Assembly: GCF_019468565.1 (NCBI RefSeq)
Contig: NZ_CP080521.1
Location: 868,001-932,000, forward strand
Origin: Pseudonocardia sp. DSM 110487
GTDB taxonomy: Bacteria > Actinomycetota > Actinomycetes > Mycobacteriales > Pseudonocardiaceae
Length of the DNA: 64,000 bases
Direction: 5' to 3'
Shown here: in pieces, positions 57,179-64,000 of the stretch
How positions within the stretch are numbered: the first letter of the stretch is position 1
How the letters are laid out: each line of letters begins with the position of its first letter
Notes under the pieces: generated by a model
The model's input: the letters and a program-made list of their open reading frames with translations, nothing else
The model's database searches: none
What the model was told of the DNA's origin: nothing
Made by a program: the position numbers and the translations under genes

Positions 57179-59100
57179 GCGCCGCCCGGAAGGGTCGACG
57201 CGCCAGAGGCGTCGTCGCTCTCACGCTGGTCGTCGGGATCAGCCTGGTCGCCGGGGTCGCGACCGTCTGGCGGCTCGCCGAGCCGGCCGGGCCCACGGTG
57301 CAGGCCGCGGCGCTCCCGCCCCATGAAGATCCCGCGGAGGAGATCCCCGTCGACGAGGCGGCGCCGCAGCCGCTGCTCGCGCCGAGCGTGACCTCGCAGG
57401 CGGACGGCCCGGCGTCGTGGGTGTCGCGGGGCCGGCCGAGCCGGATGGTGACTGTGCGACCCACCACCCTCGACGTGGTCGTCGACGGGCGGGTGAGCCG
57501 TCGCGTCGCGTTCGCGGGCACCGCGGTGACCCTGGCCGAGCTCGACCGCTACCTGCCCGCGAGCTGGCTGACCGTCGGCGACGGCGTCGCGACCCTGTCG
57601 GCGACCGTCGTCCTGACCCGGGGCACGACGCTCGGCGTCACCGGCGGCGACGGCATGCGCACCCTGCAACTGGCCGGCGGGGCCACCCCGGCCGACGCCG
57701 CGTCGATCCACACCGGCGGGGGCGCGCTCACGCTCGCCGGCATCACCGTCACCTCCGTCGACCCGGCCACCGGCCAGCCCGTCCCGGCCACCGCGGCCGG
57801 CAGGCCGTCCATCGTCGCCTCCTCCGGCGGCCGGCTGGAGGGCGCCGACCTCACGATCAGCGACCTCGGCGCTCCATCCGCCGCCGACGACGACGGCCGC
57901 CCCGCGGTGCTGTTCAACCCCGGCAGCACCGGCTTCCTGACGCGCACCTCGATGCTGCGCGGCAGCACCGGGCTGAAGCTGCAGCGCTCGGACGGTGTGC
58001 ACCTCACGGACGTGTCGGTCACCGAGTCGGGCGAGGACGGTCTCGTCCTCTCCGGCGACCGGGCCACCGCGCTGAGCGGGATCCGCGCCGAACGCAACGG
58101 CGGCGACGGGGTCCTGGTCGCGGGCCAGAGCTCGGGCCGCCCGATCACCGGTATCGCGACGTCGGGCAACGGCGGCTTCGGCCTCGCGGTCAAGGGGCAG
58201 TCCGGCGCCCGCATCACTGCCGTCACCACAGCGGGCGACCAGGACGGCGGGCTCCAGCTGAGCGGCAGCAGCGACGTCGTCGTCACCGACTTCACGGCGA
58301 CCGACCAGCGCGTCGGTGTGTTCGCCCACATCGGCAGCAGCGGGATCACGCTCGACCGCGTCCGTACCACGGACGGCCGTTGGGGCGTGTCGATGGAGAA
58401 GAGCACCCACGGGCTGCGCATCACCGACTCCACCTTCCAGGGTGCGCTGGTGGCCGGTGTATCCATCGGCGGCCAGCAGGCCACCCTCGAAGGGGTGCAG
58501 ATCCGCGACACCGACACCGGTGTGCGGATCGAACGCGGTGCCCGCGACGCCGCGCTCACCAACCTGACCGTGGCCAACGCCCGCGACGGCGTGGTCGCCA
58601 AGCCCGACACCACCGGCATCGTCATCACCGAGCTGGTCGCCGACAACGTCGAATCCGACGCGATCCGCACCGCCAGTGCCGGGACCCGGATCGTCGGTGG
58701 CCTGATCACCGGCGGCGCCACCGGCATCGACGCCGAAGCCGCCACCACGATCTCCGGCACGACGATCAACGCGGCCGAGGCGGGAATCCGCTCCAGCTCG
58801 CCCGACCTCGTGCAGGTCACCGACGTCGCCATCGACACGCAGGAGATCGGCGTCAACGCCGCAACGGGGAGCCCGTTCCTCCTCGCCGACTCACAGGTGC
58901 ACGCCCTCGAGTCGGTGCGCGGTGAGGTCGACCTCGCGGGCGTCAACGACCTGAGCCTGCCGCCGCTGAACGTCATCGGCGTGATCGGAATCCCCCTGAT
59001 CCTGCTGGCCATCGTGCTGGAGGAGGTCCACAGCTTCCGGCAGCGACGCATCAGGGGCAGGGCCCGACCCGGAGCACCCACGCTGCGGGTGGCGAACTGA
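57175..59100 (+). CDS. Membrane-anchored right-handed beta-helix protein (possible polysaccharide epimerase or lyase)
   Basis: The 641-aa protein has an N-terminal TM helix (GVVALTLVVGISLVAGVATVW, about 12-32), a Pro/Ala linker, about 20 short repeats from residue 190 to 580 with the inverted pattern of parallel beta-helix (e.g. SGGRLEGADLTISDLG, DGVHLTDVSVTESGEDG, GDGVLVAGQSSGRPITGIATS), then a C-terminal TM helix (VIGVIGIPLILLAIVL) and a basic tail. The start overlaps the GT stop (ATGA). Mannuronan epimerases and polysaccharide lyases use this fold, so it could modify or guide the polymer. Confidence 0.82.
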   Translation: MSAARKGRRARGVVALTLVVGISLVAGVATVWRLAEPAGPTVQAAALPPHEDPAEEIPVDEAAPQPLLAPSVTSQADGPASWVSRGRPSRMVTVRPTTLDVVVDGRVSRRVAFAGTAVTLAELDRYLPASWLTVGDGVATLSATVVLTRGTTLGVTGGDGMRTLQLAGGATPADAASIHTGGGALTLAGITVTSVDPATGQPVPATAAGRPSIVASSGGRLEGADLTISDLGAPSAADDDGRPAVLFNPGSTGFLTRTSMLRGSTGLKLQRSDGVHLTDVSVTESGEDGLVLSGDRATALSGIRAERNGGDGVLVAGQSSGRPITGIATSGNGGFGLAVKGQSGARITAVTTAGDQDGGLQLSGSSDVVVTDFTATDQRVGVFAHIGSSGITLDRVRTTDGRWGVSMEKSTHGLRITDSTFQGALVAGVSIGGQQATLEGVQIRDTDTGVRIERGARDAALTNLTVANARDGVVAKPDTTGIVITELVADNVESDAIRTASAGTRIVGGLITGGATGIDAEAATTISGTTINAAEAGIRSSSPDLVQVTDVAIDTQEIGVNAATGSPFLLADSQVHALESVRGEVDLAGVNDLSLPPLNVIGVIGIPLILLAIVLEEVHSFRQRRIRGRARPGAPTLRVAN

Positions 59101-59136
59101 GCCGGCGCCGCGCTGGTTCGTGCGGCGGGGAGGTGC

Positions 59137-60006
59137 TCAGTCGTCGACCGGGCGCCACCCCGGCCGCTCGCCGTCTGCGTGGACGTGACCGAACTGCACG
59201 TCCGCGAAGTGGATGCCGAAACCGATCGTGCCCGGCGTGGTGAGCTCCTCGACGAGGGCGCGGCGGAAGTCGGTGGACCGTCCGCGGTCGTGGTCGGGCG
59301 CAGCCCACCACTCCGGGTGTTCCATCTGGATCGGGGAGTGGAAGGCGTCGCCGAAGGCGATCAACCGGCGCTCGCCCCCGTTGATCACGTAGGTGGCGTG
59401 CCCTGCCGTGTGCCCGGGGGTGAGCATGACCCGAACGCCCGGGAAGATTTCCTCGCCGTCGGTCGCGGTGCGCACGTGCGGCCGCAGCGTCTCGAGGATC
59501 TCGCGGGAGGTGCCCTGCGCCTCGGCGAGATGCCGCTGCGTCCACTCGGGTTCCGAGATCCGGTAGTCGGCGTCGCCGAACACCCGCGAATCGCTCCCCG
59601 GGGTGGGCTGCCATGCCCAGCCGACGTGGTCGGTGTGCAGGTGGGTGATCGCAACCGCTTCGATCGCCGCGGGATCGCGGCCGAGCGCGGCGAGGCTGTC
59701 CAGCAGTGCCCCGCCGTGGATGGCCCCGTGCGCGTTGCCCGGATGTGCCGGCACCGACTGCGGGCCGAACCCGGCATCGATCAGCAGCGCGCGGTCGCCG
59801 TGTTCCACCAGCAACCCACCGATGCTGGCCACGAGGTTTCCCGAATCGTCGAGGTACTCGGGGTGCTCGGCCCAGACCTCGTCGGTGGTGTCCGGCAGCC
59901 ACGCGCGCGGGTCGAGCTGAACCGCACCGTCCGGCACGTAGCTCACCCTGGTGTCGCCCAGTGACAGCGACCGGATGCCTGCCGGTCGCCGGAGCCGCTC
60001 GTCCAT
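59137..60006 (-). CDS. MBL-fold metallo-hydrolase (lactonase-like)
   Basis: The 289-aa enzyme has HLHTDHVG (HxHxDH, residues about 122-129), an acidic FGDAFHSP and later GHTAGHATYV, the metal ligands of the metallo-beta-lactamase fold. Similar proteins include AHL lactonases, so quorum quenching or another lactone/ester is possible. Start ATG 60006 follows GGGGTGGGA. It is divergent from a MarR gene with a 27-bp near-palindrome between, which suggests control by that MarR. Confidence 0.85.
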   Translation of the reverse strand: MDERLRRPAGIRSLSLGDTRVSYVPDGAVQLDPRAWLPDTTDEVWAEHPEYLDDSGNLVASIGGLLVEHGDRALLIDAGFGPQSVPAHPGNAHGAIHGGALLDSLAALGRDPAAIEAVAITHLHTDHVGWAWQPTPGSDSRVFGDADYRISEPEWTQRHLAEAQGTSREILETLRPHVRTATDGEEIFPGVRVMLTPGHTAGHATYVINGGERRLIAFGDAFHSPIQMEHPEWWAAPDHDRGRSTDFRRALVEELTTPGTIGFGIHFADVQFGHVHADGERPGWRPVDD

Positions 60007-60022
60007 GTCCCACCCCGTCTAG

Positions 60023-60049
60023 TTATGATTTGAAAGATTCAGATCATAA
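60023..60049. promoter_or_regulatory. 27-bp near-perfect dyad, MarR operator candidate
   Basis: TTATGATTTGAA (60023-60034) and TTCAGATCATAA (60038-60049) are inverted with one mismatch around AGA. The AT-rich site lies between the divergent MBL and MarR genes, close to both starts, so MarR binding would repress both. Confidence 0.7.
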
Positions 60050-60086
60050 ATATCATGGCTTGATGGACCGCTGCTAGCCTGGGCAG

Positions 60087-60515
60087 GTGACCACTCCGGA
60101 TGCGCAGGCCGTCGCAGAGCGGCAGCTCTGCGGGCTGGTGAACGGGCTGGCCGGCCGGATCAGCGCGCACGTCCGGGAGCGCGCGGTGAAGCTGGGGCTC
60201 ACCGCCGCCCAGGCCACCGCGCTGCGCGAGCTGACGGGGCCGATGACCATGTCCGAGCTCGCCGACCGGATGGACTGTGAGCCGTCGAACGCCACGGTCG
60301 TGGTCGACCGGCTCGAGGGCCAGGGGCTGCTCGAACGTCGTCCCCATCCCTCCGATCGCCGCGCCAAGCGGCTGATCCTCACCCCCGCCGGTATCGAGCT
60401 CCGGGTGCGGCTCCTCGAGTTGCTCGGCGAGGAGTCGCCCCTCGCCGGCCTGACCCAGAAGGAGCAGGCGGTGCTGCACGACTTGCTGCAGCGGGCCGTC
60501 TCGCACAGCACTTGA
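60087..60515 (+). CDS. MarR family transcriptional regulator
   Basis: The 142-aa MarR has a winged helix (MSELADRMDCEPSNATVVVDRLEGQGLLERR, residues about 53-83) and the wing HPSDRRAKRLILT. The start is GTG 60087. It is divergent from the MBL-fold hydrolase, with a strong dyad between. A Cys in the HTH (DCEPSN) may add redox sensing. Ligand unknown. Confidence 0.9.
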   Translation: MTTPDAQAVAERQLCGLVNGLAGRISAHVRERAVKLGLTAAQATALRELTGPMTMSELADRMDCEPSNATVVVDRLEGQGLLERRPHPSDRRAKRLILTPAGIELRVRLLELLGEESPLAGLTQKEQAVLHDLLQRAVSHST

Positions 60516-60528
60516 CGTCAACCCGGAC

Positions 60529-60565
60529 TCAGGTACCACGATCCGGATCGTGATTTGCTACCTGA
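60529..60565. terminator. Nested inverted repeat between convergent MarR and VOC genes
   Basis: CACGATCCGGATCGTG (60537-60552) is a 16-bp palindrome nested in a larger pair TCAGGTA (60529-60535) and TACCTGA (60559-60565). It lies between the ends of the convergent MarR (60515) and VOC (60626) genes and would form a strong hairpin in either direction, as in a two-way terminator. Confidence 0.5.
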
Positions 60566-60625
60566 AGAGTTCGGCCTGATCATGCCGCGCGTGATCGCCG
60601 CGGAGGCGATAGATCCGGAGTGGTG

Positions 60626-61354
60626 TCAGCTGTTCAGCAGCTCGGCGGCGACCGCGAGATCGGCGGAGAGGGTCGCGCGGTCCGCCGCGGACAGCTCCAG
60701 CGCTTCGATCTGCGCGAGCACCGCGGCCGCGGCGTCGCGGTCGCCGGTGCGGACGTGCAGTTCGGCGAGGTAGACGAGTGCCGGAACCCGTTGGACGGGT
60801 GGGGCGTCGGAGTGGCGGGTGAGGCCGATCTCGAGCATCCGGATCCCGGCCGCGTCATCCCCGTGCGAGTCGGCCTGGCGCGCCGCCGCGGCGACGACCC
60901 GGGCCAATCGGCCTTCTTCCTCGGTCGGCCTGTCCTGTGGCCCACCGTCGAGGTCTGCGTCGGACTCGGTGCGCTGCCGGCTGATCCGCAGCCAGTTCCC
61001 ACCCGGATCGACCACCATGAAGCCGCCGCGGGTGCCCTGCATCCGACGCGGCCGCGTCATCCGCGGGATGCCGGACACGGGCACCTTCCCGAACGCCTCG
61101 CGCAGGCCCGCCGCGAACGCCGCGTGCAGGGCTCCGGTGTCGGGAACGAGCACGATCACGGTGTGCATCGACTCGGCGGGTTCGAACTCGGGGACCCCGA
61201 AGAGGTGCAGCTCGATGTCCTGCCGGCGGACGACGGCGTAGGGGTTGGGCCGCTCCTGGCGGTAGGGCACCTCGAACCCGAGGGCGCGGTAGAAGGGCAG
61301 GGAATCGTCGAGGGCGCGGCAGGGCAGGGCGGGGATCACCGTCGCGGAGGGCAC
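60626..61354 (-). CDS. VOC-domain protein fused to a C-terminal helical (TPR-like) region
   Basis: The 242-aa protein has a VOC half (PALPCRALDDSLPFYRALGFEVPY and GGFMVVDPGGNWLRI, residues about 1-125) and a C-terminal region (about 135-242) of helices that resemble TPR pairs (RLARVVAAAARQADSHGDDAAGIRML, LVYLAELHVRTGDRDAAAAVLAQI). The combination is uncommon; bleomycin-binding VOC proteins are usually 120-140 aa. Start GTG 61354. It is divergent from a TetR gene, with a perfect palindrome between. Confidence 0.78.
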   Translation of the reverse strand: MPSATVIPALPCRALDDSLPFYRALGFEVPYRQERPNPYAVVRRQDIELHLFGVPEFEPAESMHTVIVLVPDTGALHAAFAAGLREAFGKVPVSGIPRMTRPRRMQGTRGGFMVVDPGGNWLRISRQRTESDADLDGGPQDRPTEEEGRLARVVAAAARQADSHGDDAAGIRMLEIGLTRHSDAPPVQRVPALVYLAELHVRTGDRDAAAAVLAQIEALELSAADRATLSADLAVAAELLNS

Positions 61355-61357
61355 GAC

Positions 61358-61373
61358 AACACCGTACGGTGTT
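61358..61373. promoter_or_regulatory. 16-bp perfect palindrome, TetR operator candidate
   Basis: AACACCGTACGGTGTT is fully symmetric and lies between the divergent VOC-TPR and TetR genes, four bases from the VOC start and 27 from the TetR start. TetR binding should repress both. Confidence 0.7.
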
Positions 61374-61399
61374 CGGAGTATCAGCGGTAGGAGAATTGC

Positions 61400-62185
61400 A
61401 TGGAGTTCGCGGGGCGCGGCGATCCCGCGCGCACGATGGCGCTGCTCTGGGAGGGCGTGCCAGCACCCCGGCGCGGGCCCCGGCAGCGCTTCGAGCTCCC
61501 GCGGCTCGTCGACGCCGCGATCGCCGAGGCCGACCGGGCGGGCCCGGCGGCCCTGTCGATGCGCGCGCTCGCGCAGGCGCTCGGGATCGGCCCCGCGACC
61601 CTGTACACGTACGTGCCGGGAAAGGCCGAGCTGCTGGAGCTGATGGTCGACCGCGTCGCGGCCACGCAGCCCCTGCCCGTCGCGGACGCCGGATGGCGCG
61701 CCGGGCTGCGCGACATGGCGAGCACCGACCTCGCCGCGTACCGGGCGCATCCCTGGCTGCTGCAGGTCGCGACCTCGCGCACCGTCTTCGGGCCGCACGT
61801 CATCGCCCGCTACGACGCCGCCCTTGCCCTGCTCGACGGAACGGGGCTCGCGGGGATCGAGATCGCGGGCTGTGTCGCGGCGGTCGAGGCGCACACCCGC
61901 GGCGCGGGTGCCGCGGTGGTCGAGGCCGAACAGGCGCCCGTCGCCACCGGGAGCAGCGACGACGAGTGGTGGGAGGGTCGCGCCCCGCTGCTGGCCGAAC
62001 GCATGGACGGGCGCTTCCCGCGCCTCGCCGCGCTGGAGGCGGCGGGGGCCTTCGGGGTGTCGGACACCACGCTGCCGTACACGCTGCAGCGCGCGCTCGA
62101 CCGGTTCGCCTACGGGCTCGAACTCGTGCTCGACGCGGTAGGCGCCCGCATCGGTGGAGCGAACGGCACATCTGCTCGCACCTAG
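61400..62185 (+). CDS. TetR family regulator (TetR_C class)
   Basis: The 261-aa regulator has the TetR HTH at about residues 35-80 (LVDAAIAEADRAGPAALSMRA and LGIGPATLYTYVPGKAELLELM) and a long C-terminal domain of the tetracycline-repressor class. The start ATG 61400 follows GTAGGAG. It probably controls the divergent VOC-TPR gene through the palindrome between. The ligand is unknown. Confidence 0.9.
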   Translation: MEFAGRGDPARTMALLWEGVPAPRRGPRQRFELPRLVDAAIAEADRAGPAALSMRALAQALGIGPATLYTYVPGKAELLELMVDRVAATQPLPVADAGWRAGLRDMASTDLAAYRAHPWLLQVATSRTVFGPHVIARYDAALALLDGTGLAGIEIAGCVAAVEAHTRGAGAAVVEAEQAPVATGSSDDEWWEGRAPLLAERMDGRFPRLAALEAAGAFGVSDTTLPYTLQRALDRFAYGLELVLDAVGARIGGANGTSART

Positions 62186-62282
62186 CGCGCGACCGAGCCG
62201 CTCGGTCCGCCGTAACTGCCGCCGCATCGGCGCACCGCACTCGTGTTCGGCGTTCTCGCTCGGAGCACGGCAGGATGCCCGC

Positions 62283-62849
62283 GTGCGGAGAGTGCGCAGT
62301 GCCCTCGTCCTCGCGGCCTGCGCCGTGATCGTCATCGTGGTGGCAGGCGTGGCCCTCGCCGACCCGTTCCACCTGCGTCACATCCGGTGGTTCACCGCGT
62401 CCGCGGTGCTGCTGGCCGTCCTGCTCGCCACGGCGGCGTTCTCGGTGCTCGCGCCGCGCGGCGTGCTGCGGCTGATCGTGCTGGCCATCGGCGGGCTCGC
62501 CGCGCTCGGCTGGATCGGGATCGTGATGGTGGCGACGCGGGTGACGGTCGAGAACCGCACCGTATCGGAGGTGGCGGACGGCGGGCGGCGACTCGTGGTC
62601 GTCGAGGCGGCGCCTCCGGCCGCCCGGCCCATCTACGCCGTCGTGGTCCGCTCGGGGGGCGGGATGTTCGAGCAGGAGACCGTGGTCTACCAGGGCGTCG
62701 AGTCCGGGGTGCCCCCGTCCGACATCCGGTTCGTCGACGGCGACACGGTCGAGGTGCGCACGGGTCCGTGTGTCTACCGGTCCGAGGTCGAGGCCGTCAC
62801 CCTCGCCGTCGACCCCGTCTACCGCCCGCTTCGCGCTGACACCTGTTAA
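62283..62849 (+). CDS. Small membrane protein with outer domain
   Basis: The 188-aa protein starts at GTG 62283 (VRRVRSALVLAACAVIVIVVAGVAL). It has three hydrophobic segments (about 5-26, 36-56 and 62-82) and a soluble C-terminal region of about 100 residues with several strands (VTVENRTVSEVADGGRRLVVVEA and YAVVVRSGGGMFEQETVV), two Cys (GPCVYRS and the terminal Cys). The 3' end overlaps the convergent XRE gene by four bases. No family recognised; function unknown. Confidence 0.6.
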   Translation: MRRVRSALVLAACAVIVIVVAGVALADPFHLRHIRWFTASAVLLAVLLATAAFSVLAPRGVLRLIVLAIGGLAALGWIGIVMVATRVTVENRTVSEVADGGRRLVVVEAAPPAARPIYAVVVRSGGGMFEQETVVYQGVESGVPPSDIRFVDGDTVEVRTGPCVYRSEVEAVTLAVDPVYRPLRADTC

Positions 62850-63466
62850 GAGAGCGGCAACTCGGCCTCGGCGATGCTGGTCGGGGGCACGAGGCCGGCG
62901 TCGCCGGGCTGCAGCACCACCATGACGAACCGGACGGGCCCGTCGCCGATGCCCGAGTAGCGGTGCGGCGCGTGGGCCTGGAACAGCACGGTGTCGCCGG
63001 TGTCCAGGTGCTGTTCGGTGGCGCCGACGCGCAGGCCCAGCCGGCCCGACAGCACCGAGAGCACCTCCTGCGTGCCCATCGGGTGGGCCTCGCCGTCGAA
63101 GCCGTCGCCGGGCTGCAGCGTCCAGTCCCACAGCTCGACGACGTCCGGCGGGTCGGTGCCGATCCGGAACACCGCGTTGCTGCCTGCCGCGCTGCTCCAC
63201 AGCGTGGCGGCCTCCGCGGCGCGACGGACGGTGACGCGCGGCTCGCTCGCGTCCTCGATGAGCGAGGTGACGCCGACGCGCAAGGCGGCGGCGAGCGCGG
63301 CGAGGGTGGCGATGCTCGGGTTGCCGCGCGAGGTCTCGATCTGGATGACGGTGCCGCGGCTCACGCCTGCCGCGGTGGCCAGCGCGTCGATCGTCATCCG
63401 CCGCTGTTGGCGCAGTGCACGCACGTTGCGGCCGACGGCCGTGGCCACGTCCTCCGAGGACTGCAT
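62846..63466 (-). CDS. XRE-cupin regulator
   Basis: The 206-aa protein has a Cro/C1-type HTH (VRALRQQRRMTIDALATAAGVSRGTVIQI, residues about 15-50) and a C-terminal cupin (GFDGEAHPMGTQEVLSVLSGRLGLRVGA and DTVLFQAHAPHRY) whose His and Glu residues could bind metal. XRE-cupin regulators often control transporters or sulphur/amino-acid genes. It is divergent from an EamA-type transporter gene and probably controls it. Confidence 0.88.
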   Translation of the reverse strand: MQSSEDVATAVGRNVRALRQQRRMTIDALATAAGVSRGTVIQIETSRGNPSIATLAALAAALRVGVTSLIEDASEPRVTVRRAAEAATLWSSAAGSNAVFRIGTDPPDVVELWDWTLQPGDGFDGEAHPMGTQEVLSVLSGRLGLRVGATEQHLDTGDTVLFQAHAPHRYSGIGDGPVRFVMVVLQPGDAGLVPPTSIAEAELPLS

Positions 63467-63575
63467 GGGGACAGTCTGCCGTACCCCAGGGAATAGTTCG
63501 TTGTACTTCAGCGCTGCCTTCGGCTAGCGTCCACTCTGCTGTCCTTCAGGGTTTGATCCATTGAACTGAGGTCTC

Positions 63576-64000
63576 ATGTCCGTCCCGTTCGCCCTGCCCG
63601 CCGCCGTCACGTACGGCATCGCCGACTTCGCAGGCGGGCTGGCGGCGCGACGAGCATCGGTGCTCGTCGTCACGGTCGTCGCGCAGGCCGCTGGGCTGCT
63701 GAGCCTGCTGCTCGTGATCGGGCTCGTCACGGGGCGGCCGTCGCCCGCCGCGTTCGGGGTCGGTGCGCTCGCGGGCCTCGCCGGGGTGTCCGGCCTGCTG
63801 CTGTACCTCAAGGCGCTCGCCGTCGGGCCGATGGGCGTGGTCGCCCCGCTGTCGGCGGTGGTCAGCGCGGGGCTCCCGCTCGCGGTGGGGCTCGTGGGCG
63901 GGGAGCGGCTCGGGCCGGTGGCTGTGCTCGCCGTTGCCGTCGCGCTCGTGGCGATCCTGCTGGCCACCACGGGCACCCGGAACGACCGGGCCGCCAGCAC
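63576..64000 (+). CDS. EamA/DMT-superfamily transporter, N-terminal part
   Basis: The first 141 residues are visible before the window ends. They form four to five membrane helices starting MSVPFALPAAVTYGIADFAGGLAARR, with LYLKALAVGPMGVVAPLSAVV typical of EamA/DMT exporters. The start ATG 63576 has GAGG upstream. It is divergent from the XRE-cupin gene, an arrangement that often marks a metabolite exporter under its own regulator. Substrate cannot be read. Confidence 0.85.
   Translation, partial: MSVPFALPAAVTYGIADFAGGLAARRASVLVVTVVAQAAGLLSLLLVIGLVTGRPSPAAFGVGALAGLAGVSGLLLYLKALAVGPMGVVAPLSAVVSAGLPLAVGLVGGERLGPVAVLAVAVALVAILLATTGTRNDRAAS

Overview
The window is a chromosomal stretch of a very GC-rich actinobacterium. 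GTG starts are frequent, ATGA/GTGA stop-start overlaps are common, and third codon positions are almost all G or C. The block at 32.2-43.3 kb has the gene content and nearly the gene order I recall for Mycobacterium tuberculosis Rv0981-Rv0996: mprA-mprB-pepD-moaB2, mscL, a Ruc/FmdB-type zinc ribbon, 5-FCL, galU, moeA1, rimJ and a divisome membrane protein. The gene styles (large LuxR/SARP regulators, hydrolases, SDRs, DrrC-like UvrA) fit Pseudonocardiaceae, perhaps Pseudonocardia. This is inference; no 16S rRNA is present.

Layout. 0-2.8 kb: end of a siderophore ABC importer (permease tail, ATPase) facing a DUF2218 protein and a methyltransferase, with a divergent TetR. 2.9-7.8 kb: truncated flavin oxidase, Rrf2 regulator with a divergent NAD(P)-binding protein, alpha/beta hydrolase, animal-type haem peroxidase. 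8.0-11.5 kb: AraC, VOC, small membrane protein and DrrC/UvrA-like ATPase, a probable resistance operon. 11.5-20 kb: giant LuxR regulator, two divergent hydrolases around a large dyad, DUF308 protein, sugar dehydrogenase with SDR, and TetR. 20-27 kb: accessory zone rich in oxidoreductases with HxlR, LysR and Rrf2 regulators and several damaged genes. 27-29.7 kb: likely decayed island between an integrase remnant and tRNA-Arg(CCT), holding two Nudix proteins, a short CoaD-like protein and a HIT protein. 29.8-32 kb: sirtuin and a single-chain PheRS-like protein. 32.2-43.4 kb: conserved core block, interrupted by a 170-bp inverted-repeat element between mscL and a SAF-domain gene, ending in tRNA-Ala(CGC). 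43.4-51.2 kb: accessory regulators and redox enzymes (FAD monooxygenase, TetR, DUF308, SARP, P450). 51.3-54 kb: a tight four-gene cassette (secreted repeat protein, amidoligase-like enzyme, ECF sigma factor, membrane protein). 54.1-59.1 kb: MarR regulator and a three-gene polysaccharide operon (nucleotide-sugar dehydrogenase, processive GT2, membrane beta-helix protein). 59.1-64 kb: MBL hydrolase/MarR, VOC-TPR/TetR, membrane protein, XRE-cupin regulator and an EamA-type transporter cut by the window end.

How parts work together. Many enzymes sit back to back with their own regulator, and the shared intergenic DNA often holds a clear inverted repeat, so most accessory genes look like small autonomous induction modules. 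The core block combines envelope stress control (MprAB, PepD), osmotic protection (MscL), protein folding (Ruc-like), folate salvage, UDP-glucose supply and divisome components. The best candidate for an undescribed system is the sigma factor/amidoligase cassette. Its secreted protein and the outer part of its membrane protein carry the same roughly 40-residue repeat. The alginate/hyaluronan-like operon next door is second.
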